Positions 19,291 through 28,719 of a DNA stretch of 64,000 bases are shown piece by piece. The notes below the pieces were generated by a model. That model saw nothing but the letters and a program-made list of their open reading frames with translations, searched no databases and was not told where the DNA came from. The position numbers and the translations under genes are program-made. Each line of letters opens with the position of its first letter. Position 1 is the stretch's first letter. This DNA comes from JARBAU01 sp040414675 (GTDB taxonomy: Archaea > Thermoproteota > Nitrososphaeria > Nitrososphaerales > Nitrososphaeraceae): the NCBI GenBank assembly GCA_040414675.1, contig JBEDUN010000039.1, positions 1-64,000 on the forward strand, given 5' to 3'.

Positions 19291-19428
19291 ATGTCTAATG
19301 TGTGTTTTCGATGTAACAAGTCTAATCCTCAGACCTATTGTTGTGAGCACACTAGTAATAAGTATCTTTGTAAGGATTGCTACGAAGAAATACATTGGCT
19401 GATTAATGAGGACACTAATCGGAAATGA
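19291..19428 (+). CDS. 45-residue cysteine-rich zinc-ribbon-like protein
   Basis: A short ATG-started frame with CFRC, then a CCEH cluster, then CKDC: a two-knuckle arrangement of CxxC pairs with an extra Cys-Cys-Glu-His between them. It reads MSNVCFRCNKSNP at the start and ends in a hydrophilic tail. The spacing is typical of small zinc-binding proteins. Function unknown; a nucleic-acid or protein adaptor is possible. Gene status rests on the non-random cysteine pattern. Confidence 0.65.
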   Translation: MSNVCFRCNKSNPQTYCCEHTSNKYLCKDCYEEIHWLINEDTNRK

Positions 19429-19491
19429 TATCGGTAATCACAAATTTTTACGATTTCAAAGTTCCTTTTATGGTTTAATGTAGTATTTTTC

Positions 19492-20649
19492 TTAAAACCT
19501 GGAATATTCCTTACCAGCGAGAGAAACGCCACCTATTTCATTCAGATATTTCAATTTTATAACTTTCTTAAGGTTACTTGCTGAATGACCAAAGAGATCC
19601 AATCCAGAAATTCTAGAAATGGCAAACTCTGATCCTATGGATATGGCGAAGGTAGATGCAGGATCAGAGGGTGAGAATTTTCGCAATTGTAGTCCATTTA
19701 TTTTAGCATAAATATTGTATGCAGCCACTTTACCATGCTCCTTTGCAAAATAGGCGTTAGTCGGAAGCGGTTGTCCTAGATTATCCAGTATAAGTGCAGA
19801 ATCGCCTATCACAAAAATATCATTTCTGCCTTCTGGTTGTAGGTAATTATTAACCAACACTCTACCCTTGTCACCTATTTTCAGACCAATTTGTTTGAGA
19901 AACGGAGTAGCAATTACTCCACCAGTCCAGATAAACAAAGTATTCTTTACCTCACTATCATTTTTAAGGCGTACCGAATTTGATCTAATTTCTACTATGG
20001 AGTACTCTCTACCTATCAGTAATCGAACTCCCAAACTGTCAAGATAAATTTTAGCCCATTTGATTGCCTCATTAGGAAACCCATTTAGTAAATTCGCAGA
20101 TATCAACACAACTTCCTTAGAACTGCTTTGAGGCTTAATGGATCGCAGTGTTGCAATTTCTCCAGCGAGCTCGACTCCCGTTGCTCCGGCTCCCCCAATA
20201 ACAACTGTCTTTTCTCCGTCCATATTTTGCAAAGCAGTAGCTATTAATTCTGCATCCTCTATGCTGTTAAAAAAATACGCATATTTGTTCATACCGGGAA
20301 TATTTGGGATGAATGGTCGACTTCCCAACGATAGGACTAAAAAATCATAGTCTAATCTTTTTGCGTAAGTGGGATCTTTTACGACCAATGCAGTTTTATC
20401 ATCTAAGCTAATTTCTTTGATTTCAGCGTGAATGAATTCAATGTTTCGATTTTTTAGTATATCGCTATAGTAAATAATTGAAAATCCTCTCTTTGATATA
20501 ATTTCAGGCAAACTAGGGAGTAAGGTATGATATTCTCTTTTATCGACTAGTATTATCTTGCATTCTCTTTTGCCCCTCATCAAGCTTTCCAGGACCATGG
20601 CAGTTTGTAATCCAGCATAACCCCCTCCTGCGATTAGGACTTGCACCAA
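19492..20649 (-). CDS. Type II NADH dehydrogenase-like FAD oxidoreductase
   Basis: A single-subunit flavoprotein that passes electrons from NAD(P)H to quinone without pumping protons. The FAD-binding GGGYAG is at residues 8-13 and the NADH-binding GGAGATGVELAGE starts at 152. The third FAD motif, IFVIGDSALI, lies near 280. The 385-residue length fits NDH-2. The start is TTG at 20649 or the GTG next to it at 20646; either places the FAD motif at the very N-terminus. A close relative could act as a sulfide:quinone reductase, but the redox cysteines of that family are not evident. Confidence 0.85.
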   Translation of the reverse strand: MVQVLIAGGGYAGLQTAMVLESLMRGKRECKIILVDKREYHTLLPSLPEIISKRGFSIIYYSDILKNRNIEFIHAEIKEISLDDKTALVVKDPTYAKRLDYDFLVLSLGSRPFIPNIPGMNKYAYFFNSIEDAELIATALQNMDGEKTVVIGGAGATGVELAGEIATLRSIKPQSSSKEVVLISANLLNGFPNEAIKWAKIYLDSLGVRLLIGREYSIVEIRSNSVRLKNDSEVKNTLFIWTGGVIATPFLKQIGLKIGDKGRVLVNNYLQPEGRNDIFVIGDSALILDNLGQPLPTNAYFAKEHGKVAAYNIYAKINGLQLRKFSPSDPASTFAISIGSEFAISRISGLDLFGHSASNLKKVIKLKYLNEIGGVSLAGKEYSRF

Positions 20650-21290
20650 AGAATCTCAATCTATAGATTTCATATTTATCGATATTAATCGTTCTGATGT
20701 TTATGTATAGAAATAGGCAGATCTATAGACTATTGGCTTTAGTCTAAACTGTATTTGGATAAGTTGTAATATTATCAAATTACACCTAGCTTTGAATATG
20801 CATAATTTACTGCATTATTTAAGCCAAGCCAAAAAGAAATTTCGAAAAGATCATACAGGTTGGCATGATGAGATTTTATCTGGAAATCAAGTGTAGTATC
20901 TTCTACTTTAGGTAAGTTTAACTAGCTAAACTCTGCATTTTTTTCCATCCTAAGAACAAACTACTCACGCCATCTCCATTTTCTACATATCGATCTATTA
21001 TTGTTTCTCACAATTTTTGTTTGTCGGTCAAATTGCCAAACAATCAGATATTGAATGTATTATTGTCCTGAATTCTGAGTCGGATTAGAATAGCAGGGTT
21101 TTTCAAAAATTGTTTCAAGTTTTGCACAATGACAATAGGTAAATAAAATGGATAAGGACTTTATCAAAAAGATAAAATACTGATTATTTACATGTGAGCT
21201 ATAAAGTCTCTGGTATATTGAGCAGCGATTTGGAAAAACCGTAAAACGTTTTTATATATCAATTCTTTTGCATCATCTCGTTAGTCATAG
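20650..21290. other. Gene-poor gap before the DHH gene
   Basis: A 32-codon frame at 20798-20896 is rich in Lys and His (KKKFRKDHTGWHDEIL) but too short to support. The rest shows only the promoter of the DHH gene. Confidence 0.3.
21251..21258 (+). promoter_or_regulatory. TATA box for the DHH phosphoesterase gene
   Basis: TTTATATA lies about 50 bases upstream of the presumed ATA start, which predicts a transcript start near 21280 and a leader of roughly 25 bases. This supports translation beginning near 21306 and not at the TTG at 21369. Confidence 0.45.
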
Positions 21291-21305
21291 AGAGAGTGTA
21301 GTCAT

Positions 21306-22277
21306 ATAGAAGCCATAATTGTATCTCATGAGTCAGATCTAGATGGTATATATTCGGCATCCATAGCATTGATACGATATCCGCAAGCAAGCACCTTTTT
21401 CCTTGGATATGGAATTGAATCGTTTAGAAAATTGGCAAGGTTTATTCGAACTGAAATTAGTTCTACAAACAAATCTGGGATCATTTTGATTTCAGATTTG
21501 GGAATGAATGAGAACAGTTCTCTCATTGAGACATGTTGCGATATTTTTAATCATGCAGAACAAAATAAATGGAAAGTGACATGGATAGATCACCATCCAT
21601 GGCCAAAACAGGTAGTTGACATCTTTACAGGTCATGCTGAATTGGTTCTAGATGATTCTGGGAACAAATGTGCAGCCGATTTAATGCATGACTATTTTCT
21701 AAAAGATAACAAGATAGCTGCAAAGCTCGCAAATATGGCTCATTCAATGGATTTTTTTACTAAAACGGAATATCTCATACCTGTAGCTGAGCTAATTCGC
21801 TACTATAGTAATTTCGAAGATTTTTATGAACGACTCGATAAGTTGGCGCGAAAAGCAGCAATGGGCATACTCTGGGATATAGAAATGCAAATCCAATATG
21901 GCAATTACGTCAAGCTACGTGATCATGAGAAGGAACTGTCAATATCTTCTATGAAGGCCAAAAATGTAGATGGTGTCAAAGTTATGTTTGTCAGATCTTC
22001 TCCCTATATTCAGAATAGTCTATTCGCAGATGAATTATTTTCATCAAGTGGAGCTGATGTAGTAATGCTTTATAATTCAAAGGGGGATGTGAGTATTAGA
22101 CGAAATAATAGTTCTATCGCGTGTAATGAGATAGCTAATAATCTTTCTCTTGGTGGTGGCCATCAATTTGCAGCTGGAGCAAGCTTTAGTAGTAATCCTC
22201 AAGATATTGATGCAGTCATAGCTGAATTAGAAGCCGCAGTGCGAGCAAGTCTTCAAATGCGAAAATCTAACTATTAG
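21306..22277 (+). CDS. DHH/DHHA1-family phosphoesterase, non-canonical start
   Basis: Predicted to cleave phosphodiester bonds of short RNAs or dinucleotides. Motifs: SHESDLDGIYSAS (the first metal motif), ILISDLGMNE, WIDHHPWP (the DHH motif) and near the end GGGHQFAAGA of the DHHA1 substrate domain. The first ATG/GTG/TTG in frame is the TTG at 21369, which falls after the first metal motif. The frame is open upstream only to a TAG at 21288-21290 and contains no usual start. The codon aligned with the expected Met is ATA at 21306, followed by GAAGCCATAATTGTA. Length from there is 323 residues, as expected for the family. So either ATA is used as start, or the gene or assembly is faulty here. 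Confidence 0.85.
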   Translation: MEAIIVSHESDLDGIYSASIALIRYPQASTFFLGYGIESFRKLARFIRTEISSTNKSGIILISDLGMNENSSLIETCCDIFNHAEQNKWKVTWIDHHPWPKQVVDIFTGHAELVLDDSGNKCAADLMHDYFLKDNKIAAKLANMAHSMDFFTKTEYLIPVAELIRYYSNFEDFYERLDKLARKAAMGILWDIEMQIQYGNYVKLRDHEKELSISSMKAKNVDGVKVMFVRSSPYIQNSLFADELFSSSGADVVMLYNSKGDVSIRRNNSSIACNEIANNLSLGGGHQFAAGASFSSNPQDIDAVIAELEAAVRASLQMRKSNY

Positions 22278-22730
22278 GTTTGCATTTACTGCTTCTGAGG
22301 CAATCAATCTGTATTCTATAACGATTAAAATGGATGAGCAAAATAGAGGAATATTTTCGTAGTACACTCAATACAGATTTTATAATTTCAACAATTAGAA
22401 AAATTTCAAAAGAATATGAATAATAAATGGTTCAGAGATGGTCGCTTGGCCTGCCATCAACCATGTATTACCCCATTCGAAGATATGATTCGAACTAAGC
22501 ATCTTCATCTTTTTAGTCATTTGATGCAATATTTCTGGCAAATTTTCATCCCATAATTAATGATTTTAGTCAAAGATGCGTTGATGACTATTAATCTCTC
22601 ACAGATTTGATGCGTGTTAAACCTTAGAACTAAAAAAAATTTGGTGAAGATCTTGTTTCATATCTTTCTACCCATGGATATTCTGAAACTCTAATGAGTT
22701 ACTGAAAATCCTACGTTAAACTTTCGCAGT
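22278..22730. other. Gap downstream of the DHH gene, with a possible 48-codon minus-strand frame
   Basis: A TTG-started minus frame at 22395-22541 reads a reasonable peptide (MLSSNHIFEWGNTWLMAGQ) but is short and unmatched. I do not claim it as a gene. Nothing else stands out. Confidence 0.3.
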
Positions 22731-22958
22731 TTAGTGATGATAATTCTTGTGATGATGGTGTTTATGGTGGTGGTGGTGATGATGGTGGTGATGATGGTGG
22801 TGATGATGGTGGTGATGATGGTGGTGGTGGTTGTAATGCTTATAGTGATGTGCTTGTGCACTGTTTCCCACTAAAGGACCAGACGCAAAAAGCACTACTA
22901 TTGCTGCTATTGCAACAACTGTTAATGTTGCTGCTACGTTTTTGCTTAAATTTTGCAT
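22731..22958 (-). CDS. Exported poly-histidine protein
   Basis: A 75-residue protein. Residues 8-36 form a signal peptide or membrane anchor (VVAIAAIVVLFASG, ending NSAQA). The rest is almost only histidine: an unbroken run of 22 (residues 44-65), then K, four more His and a short tail, 31 His in total. Such proteins bind Ni, Cu, Zn or Co; outside the cytoplasmic membrane it could store or buffer metal, plausibly copper in an organism with many copper enzymes. The His codons alternate CAC CAC CAT CAT, giving a 12-base tandem repeat that can change length by slippage. Confidence 0.75.
   Translation of the reverse strand: MQNLSKNVAATLTVVAIAAIVVLFASGPLVGNSAQAHHYKHYNHHHHHHHHHHHHHHHHHHHHHHKHHHHKNYHH
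22764..22829 (-). repeat. 12-base tandem repeat coding for the His run
   Basis: On the plus strand the unit is GGTGGTGATGAT, repeated about four times with partial copies at each end. It encodes histidines 44-65 of the protein above, so every in-register expansion adds only His. Confidence 0.8.
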
Positions 22959-23483
22959 AGCTTGCTTATGAGAAACATGCTTATTAAGGGCTTTATACTA
23001 AAAAATGTAGTCCAAATCTCAAATAAAGGTATAAATTCAGAGAATTTATGATAACAATAAAACTTTCACATATATTAAGGGAGTTATCAGCAATATCATC
23101 CTAACCTAATCTTTTCGATCAGTAAGAGACTCAATTGCACATCTTTATATTTTCTCGACAATCCTACTTGTCACCCTTCTAAGTGGAATTTTCTATGTAA
23201 TTTATACCCTTGTTGTTACGGAAGACTCCACGTATCCATGAAAAACTGCGGCCGGAATATAATAACATACAAATTGAATCGATCTAAGCATCTGAATTAT
23301 ATCATAATTATCGAAGTTTATTACAGATAAGACTTTTTATCAGACTTGTAAAAATAGGTGTCTTCGACTTAAAGCCAGACTAAAGAGATGTCTAATCATC
23401 TCATCTAGAAAGATAGAAATTGGACTTGATTTGATTACCATAAATAATTCTGGGAGTACGTCATCATCATAGGATAATCCAAT
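22959..23483. other. Divergent gap, no gene seen
   Basis: AT-rich, with promoters for the His-rich protein and the small membrane protein expected. I see no gene or strong repeat. Confidence 0.35.
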
Positions 23484-23675
23484 ATGAACTGGCCACATGA
23501 AATTAAGAATTGGACATTAGCAAGTATTGCCGCTTTTATAATATCATTTATGATTTCATTAATAGCTCACGTTCCGAAGGAAAGGGCAGTGGTGGGATCT
23601 GCACTGGCTGCAATTCTAGTTTTTAGTGGCCTTCTGTTCAGATTCAAAGGAAGACAAGGAAAATCAGATGCATAG
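23484..23675 (+). CDS. Small membrane protein, 63 residues
   Basis: Two hydrophobic helices (SIAAFIISFMISLIAHV and AVVGSALAAILVFSGLLF) joined by a short charged turn KERA, and a basic C-terminus RFKGRQGKSDA that probably lies inside. The ATG start comes after a weakly TATA-like region. Function not recognised. Confidence 0.55.
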   Translation: MNWPHEIKNWTLASIAAFIISFMISLIAHVPKERAVVGSALAAILVFSGLLFRFKGRQGKSDA

Positions 23676-24186
23676 TAGACAACAAACATTTCATTAAATT
23701 ATCGGAATAGTATGCACAACTTTAAGCATTTAATCATAGAATGGCTCGAATAATGATAACTCAATACTCAACTTTCAAAGCCGTTTCTTATATTAGGATG
23801 ACTCGCTCTTGAAACAATTGCACAATAATCTGAAATTACTATTTGATAGAATGCTATTTCTGATCGAACTCGTTGTCTACCAAGCCACTGGTCTGTATAC
23901 TGTCTAAACCAACTACTCATGGAAATAGGCTTCAGATTGATGGGATAAGAAAGCTCAAGTCAATCTCAAGAGAACATAAGATAGACATAACAGATTGCCG
24001 AGATATTCTCAATTGCCTGACGATAGCAACCCCAAATGAGTCTACCAGGCAAATCAATTTTGTGAAACATTGTATGTACCTATTTACTATAATCCCATCT
24101 GTGTAAATTGTTTTTCTTATGGATTCAAATCATGCCAATAGTTTTTAGAAACTACTAAATCTACTTAATTGTTCAGCAATCAAAGA
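23676..24186. other. Gap downstream of L13e
   Basis: A 77-codon TTG-started frame at 23873-24106 has no recognisable feature and is left out. Nothing else seen. Confidence 0.3.
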
Positions 24187-24522
24187 TCAGTCGTTACGCA
24201 TGAGTTTTCTTCTAATGGTTCTCTTCTTTATCACCTTAGGCTTAGCTGCATTTTTGTCTTCAGAAGGCTTTTCTCTTACCACTTTTTTTGGTTCGTAAAC
24301 TGTTTTAGTAACATCTCGTAAACTATCGACATTTTCTTTGTGGCTTGTATTTCTTAACTTGTCAACCGGTATGCCATGCGTTTTAGCATGACGATAATTC
24401 TTTATCCCTGACTCATAAAGTTCCTTCAATGAGTAGCCTCTTCCAACTCTCGTTGAGGCACTGTTTTTGCCTTTGAATTTAACAATAGGCTTTTTTACCT
24501 GCAATTTGTTTGGCAAATCCAA
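24187..24522 (-). CDS. Ribosomal protein L13e
   Basis: A component of the large ribosomal subunit shared by eukaryotes and part of the archaea. RVGRGYSLKELYESGI followed by AKTHGIPVDKLRNTSHKENVDSL is the characteristic core of the L13e family. The N-terminus and the C-terminal 30 residues (KKRTIRRKLMRND) are strongly basic, as expected for rRNA contact. The length of 111 residues is right for archaeal forms. Presence of L13e agrees with the crenarchaeal/thaumarchaeal branch. Confidence 0.85.
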   Translation of the reverse strand: MDLPNKLQVKKPIVKFKGKNSASTRVGRGYSLKELYESGIKNYRHAKTHGIPVDKLRNTSHKENVDSLRDVTKTVYEPKKVVREKPSEDKNAAKPKVIKKRTIRRKLMRND

Positions 24523-24795
24523 TTGTCTTAATCTTACACGATAATAAATATTTTCTCTGCGAAACTATAGCTACAAAATTAGCGCAATCCGAGCAAACTT
24601 TCAGATTAACGTTAAGCATTTTGGTACAAAGTAACAAACCTCACTAGACTTTGGATTGATATCTAAATCGCTCTTGTAGCTCAATATTGTATGAACTTGA
24701 ACAGGAATATGATCAAGATAAAAGCAAGAATATGTGTACACCATTCCTAAGCTACCAACTCAGTATTCTTGTGTGAGGGTGTCTGTGATACCAAT

Positions 24796-25332
24796 CTACT
24801 TAATTATTAAAACTGGGCATGTAGAATATGTTGCTACTCCCAATGCAACGCTACCTAACAGCAGTCGTTTGAATCCTGAGAGTCCTCGAGTTCCCATTAC
24901 AATCAAATCTACTTTTTCCTCTTCGGCATACTCAACTATGGCAGATTCAATCGATAATTGAGTATCAACTAATTCTGTCCTGAAGTCGACGTGAGCGGAT
25001 TCGGCATCATGAGTAACCTTTTCGAACCACTCTTTGGTTTTCAATGTCAGTTTTTCCCTCTCCAACTCAGAATCATTAGGGGCCGGAGCAAGGCCATAGG
25101 ATGATAATGATTTATGAAGTACCGTGATAGCGATTAACTTTGCAGAGTTACCATTGGCTAACTCAATTGCGTATTGTGCGGCGTCCCTAGATGATTCAGA
25201 GCTATCTAAGGCCAATAGGATCTTTGAAAAGCCACCGGCGAGTATACTATTGGGATTCACAGGCAATATTGTATCATCTGCGATAACGCATACACGACTA
25301 ATAAATACTGTATGTGATGTAACAATGACCAC
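24796..25332 (-). CDS. Universal stress protein (UspA family)
   Basis: An ATP-binding alpha/beta protein involved in stress survival. The Usp core runs from FSKILLALDSSESSRDAAQY to the end, and the nucleotide-binding motif is GTRGLSGFKRLLLGSVA (G-x2-G-x9-G-S). The GTG start at 25332 gives about 35 residues before the core that are not part of the family. The TTG at 25266 or GTG at 25260 fit better with a TATA-like sequence just upstream, giving a nearly leaderless transcript. Single domain, no membrane segment. Confidence 0.9.
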   Translation of the reverse strand: MVIVTSHTVFISRVCVIADDTILPVNPNSILAGGFSKILLALDSSESSRDAAQYAIELANGNSAKLIAITVLHKSLSSYGLAPAPNDSELEREKLTLKTKEWFEKVTHDAESAHVDFRTELVDTQLSIESAIVEYAEEEKVDLIVMGTRGLSGFKRLLLGSVALGVATYSTCPVLIIK

Positions 25333-25553
25333 GAATAATTACATAGCCTCATGGTAGTGAAGTCCTCGCCTATAAAGCCGACACAAAAATTTGATTTCGG
25401 GGTACCTAAAAGTAGATAAAATATTTGGCTACATATAGTATTTATTCATTATATCGCCGATCATCCGCAATTGACTTCCCTGCGAAGTTGATTTCATATA
25501 AGACAAACCATAATTATTTAATAGTAGTTTTACTGGATTAAAGTCCGATTTGA

Positions 25554-25760
25554 ATGGGCAAAATCGAGAAGGGCATTAACTGCGACGTTCAAGGTTGTGA
25601 CGAAAAGGCAGAAAGGTCAATGAGTGGTTCGAAGGCGGCTATGGCCACTAGTCTAACGGTAAATTCTAGCAAGCGGGTATATCTTTGTAGAACTCATTAT
25701 AAGGAGTGGAAAAAGGAGACTAAAGAAGATAGAGAAACAGAGAGAGCTCGTTGGGGATAA
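25554..25760 (+). CDS. Small zinc-binding protein, 68 residues
   Basis: Four candidate zinc ligands are arranged as CDVQGC near the start and YLCRTHYKEW in the middle (C-x4-C, then C-x2-H). The C-terminus is highly charged (KKETKEDRETERARWG). This treble-clef-like pattern recurs in small archaeal proteins of unknown function. ATG start. It diverges from the universal stress gene. Confidence 0.65.
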   Translation: MGKIEKGINCDVQGCDEKAERSMSGSKAAMATSLTVNSSKRVYLCRTHYKEWKKETKEDRETERARWG

Positions 25761-26299
25761 CCAATCTTTACTCTTCTTGTTTTTGTGCTTCACTGGCTAA
25801 TTTTGAATATGATCTTCATTTGTGATTTTAATTTTTGAAATTAATATGGATTAGAGTACGTGTGGAATTTATTTTGGGTACTCGCTTTAACCTATTTTGT
25901 TAAATATAATAAATGCAGGCTCCAGATCGATTCAATTCATATATAATATTTTTGCAGCAGATATATTGAATATTTTATTTAGTATGAATTTTTCATGTCT
26001 AAACGCCTATAGATACGGTCTTATTCAAAGAACCTTGTTGTGCAGCTATAATCTCCACACGTTCAAAATCCTTAATTATTTACATTATCGCGGGACAATA
26101 ATGCGGATTTGAATGATATCTAGATGTATTGCTTTAATTCTCACAAGCTAAGTGAGTTAAGACCCCTGTGACTTTAGTACTCTCGCTGATGCTTACAGAC
26201 ACAAGGATAAGTATTATAATAACCGTAGAATTGAAATTCGGCTATCGTAGTCCAAAGCCTTTAATCCTACTCTCCTGCATAATTCATTTTAACTAACAA
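25761..26299. other. Gene-free gap upstream of thrS
   Basis: An open frame at 25897-26112 is AT-driven and unconvincing. A TATA-like AAGTATTATAATAACC run at about 26208-26223 may be a promoter, though it lies far from the thrS start at 26300. Confidence 0.35.
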
Positions 26300-28201
26300 A
26301 TGCGTCTATTACAACTTCATTCCGATTTTGTAGAATACGAACCAGTTGAAAAGGAAATTAATGAAGCTGAGAACCTCAGCTCGAATGGTAAGCAGCGAAT
26401 AGAAGAAGTCGTGTTGAATCTAATCACAGTAGAGAACGGTGATGATGAAGAAGTCGTTTCTGCAGCAATCGAAGAAATGCACAGGTATTTAGATAGGGTG
26501 AAAAGCAAGAAAGTACTGATTTATCCATATTCTCATCTAAGTTCAAATCTTGCCAGTCCAAAAATTGCATTTGAGCTCCTGAAATCTCTAGAATCATCGG
26601 CAAGGAAATCATTTGAAGTCTACAGGGCGCCCTTCGGATGGACTAAATCTTTTAATGTCAAAGTTAAAGGACATCCCTTAGCTGAGAATTTCAGAATACT
26701 TTCTAAAGGTGAATTACCATTAAGTGCCGTAAAGTCAAATGCTCAGAGTTCTGAGGACAATATTTCTCAAGCTCTAAAGGCAGAAGAGAGATTAGCCTCT
26801 TCCTGGTTCATAATGCAACCCAATGGAGATATTATTCCGCTTGGTGAGTATAGATTCAATAGAGAGGAAGTCAGTCTCAAGATCCTCGCAAATTATGAAA
26901 CCTTGAAGAAAAGGACTGTCGATGAAGTTCCTCCCCATGTAAAATTAATGAAAAAAATGTCTATAGCTGATTATGAACCTGCATCAGATGCAGGCAACAT
27001 GCGTTTCTACCCGAAGGGCCGACTAATGAAATCTTTGATAGAAAGATACGTTACTGATCGAGTGATCTCATATGGTGGCATTGAAATAGAGACTCCAATA
27101 ATGTATGATTCTAAACACCCTTCTATGGAGAGCTATTTTAACAGGTTTCCAGCCCGTCAATATAGCATACTCTCTGATAACAATCGTAAATTAATACTAA
27201 GGTTTGCAGCCTGCTTTGGTCAGTTCTTAATGGCCAAAGACTTTCAGTTATCATACAAACATATGCCACTTAGGCTGTACGAACTCAGCAGATACAGCTT
27301 TCGTAGAGAAAAGAGTGGAGAGCTAGTCGGATTACGACGTCTGAGGGCATTTAGTATGCCCGATTGTCACGCATTATGTAAGGACATGAATCAAGCAAAG
27401 GAAGAATTTCTAAATAGGATTGACTTATCAATGAACGTAATAAACGGGCTAGGATTATCAATAACAGAAGATCTTGAAATGGCAATACGATTCACTGAGG
27501 GATTTTATCAAGAAAATAAAGATTTCGTGAGAGAAATCGTTAGCAAATTTGGTAAACCTGTCTTGATTGAGATGTGGCAAGATCGCTTTTTTTACTTCAC
27601 TTTAAAATGGGAATTTAATTTCATAGACAATTTGGGTAAAGCATCAGCACTCTCGACAGATCAGATCGATGTGGAAAACGGTGAACGATACGATATCAAA
27701 TTTGTAGATGAGGATGGAAGTATTAAGTATCCGATAATTTTGCATAACTCGCCTAGCGGAGCCATAGAACGAGTTATATACGCGCTGTTAGAGAAGGCAG
27801 CTAAATCTTCAAGAATGGGCTGCAAACCTAACCTGCCTTTGTGGCTTATCCACACTCAAGTTCGTATAATTCCGGTTGCAAAACAGCACATGCCGTATTG
27901 TGAGAAAATGCTAGACTATATTGGCAGTATGCAAATTAGATCAGATTTAGATGACCGAGAGGAATCAGTATCAAAGAAAATTCGAGAGTCAGAAACAGAA
28001 TGGATAAGATACACACTAGTAGTTGGCGACAAGGAAATACAGGACGAAATGTTGATAGTTCGTGACAGGATTTTGGGAAAGCAAAGGAACATGATCCTAA
28101 AAGATCTAGTGGAGGAGATACGTACTCAAATCGAGGATAAGCCTTACCAAATGTTGAATTTACCTAGTCATCTATCTAGGAGACCACAAATAATGGTGTG
28201 A
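26300..28201 (+). CDS. thrS: Threonyl-tRNA synthetase, archaeal type
   Basis: Charges tRNA(Thr). It begins with MRLLQLHSDFVEYEP, the start of the archaeal editing domain (D-aminoacyl-tRNA deacylase-like, about residues 1-145) which removes serine. The class II catalytic core spans about 230-510, with RFAACFGQF, RLYELSRYSFRREKSGEL (motif 2) and LHNSPSGAIERVIYALLE (motif 3). The C-terminal 110 residues form the anticodon domain (LPLWLIHTQVRIIPV). Length of 633 is standard. ATG start. Confidence 0.96.
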   Translation: MRLLQLHSDFVEYEPVEKEINEAENLSSNGKQRIEEVVLNLITVENGDDEEVVSAAIEEMHRYLDRVKSKKVLIYPYSHLSSNLASPKIAFELLKSLESSARKSFEVYRAPFGWTKSFNVKVKGHPLAENFRILSKGELPLSAVKSNAQSSEDNISQALKAEERLASSWFIMQPNGDIIPLGEYRFNREEVSLKILANYETLKKRTVDEVPPHVKLMKKMSIADYEPASDAGNMRFYPKGRLMKSLIERYVTDRVISYGGIEIETPIMYDSKHPSMESYFNRFPARQYSILSDNNRKLILRFAACFGQFLMAKDFQLSYKHMPLRLYELSRYSFRREKSGELVGLRRLRAFSMPDCHALCKDMNQAKEEFLNRIDLSMNVINGLGLSITEDLEMAIRFTEGFYQENKDFVREIVSKFGKPVLIEMWQDRFFYFTLKWEFNFIDNLGKASALSTDQIDVENGERYDIKFVDEDGSIKYPIILHNSPSGAIERVIYALLEKAAKSSRMGCKPNLPLWLIHTQVRIIPVAKQHMPYCEKMLDYIGSMQIRSDLDDREESVSKKIRESETEWIRYTLVVGDKEIQDEMLIVRDRILGKQRNMILKDLVEEIRTQIEDKPYQMLNLPSHLSRRPQIMV

Positions 28202-28719
28202 TATTTGAATCTTATATTATGCAATCGAAGTTCACAGACTTCGAATAACCAAGTATTTTTGGAACACTCGCTAATTGTTGTCGATAATTTGGTATTAATG
28301 TCCAGTCGGTCGTATTATGATTTATGATTTGCCTGTTAAGAAGTACTAAACATCTCCAAATAACTTGTCGATAAATAATTTATTTAGAATAAATATAATA
28401 TTACTTACCCTTTGGGATAACGTTGATTGAAAGCTAACGCTAGTCCTGCGAGAAAAAGAAATGCTAACAATAAAGTGGAAATATGATTCAATTCAAGGAG
28501 TTCTGATAAAATATGTTTACCATCTGCGATTTTACAAATGCGAACCGCAACGCCTGGCCTATTCAAGATTACCCCCAACCAACGCGGAGTCTATGTACGT
28601 GTAACTTTAACATGAATATTTGTTTCGAAAAATTGGGCTACTATGAGTCGAATTGTCAGGTGTAATTTTCATCATAAAGATTAGAAAGTATATAGCCTTT
28701 ATTTATAATCCATAAATTA
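28202..28719. other. Gap between thrS and the EamA transporter
   Basis: Apart from a probable small minus-strand gene at 28405-28578 (listed separately) nothing is seen. A TATA-like stretch AAGTATATAG near 28686-28695 probably serves the transporter gene. Confidence 0.35.
28405..28578 (-). CDS. Possible small membrane protein, 57 residues
   Basis: A TTG-started frame: an N-terminal soluble part (MGVILNRPGVAVRICKIADG, then KHILSELLELNH) is followed by a single transmembrane helix (STLLLAFLFLAGLALAF) and a basic end NQRYPKG. The sharply bounded helix and positive C-terminus are protein-like. There is no family match and the frame is short. Confidence 0.4.
   Translation of the reverse strand: MGVILNRPGVAVRICKIADGKHILSELLELNHISTLLLAFLFLAGLALAFNQRYPKG

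Noticed and set aside
22480..22500. TTCGAA-type sequence resembling a tRNA T-arm
   Set aside because: No acceptor stem or anticodon arm can be folded around it. No other tRNA candidate was found in the window.
22395..22541. 48-codon minus-strand frame downstream of the DHH gene
   Set aside because: Short, TTG start and no motif or family; could be chance.
23873..24106. 77-codon TTG-started frame
   Set aside because: No motif, downstream of L13e, unlike a real protein in composition.
25897..26112. 71-codon frame upstream of thrS
   Set aside because: Composition follows the AT-rich spacer and no domain is visible.
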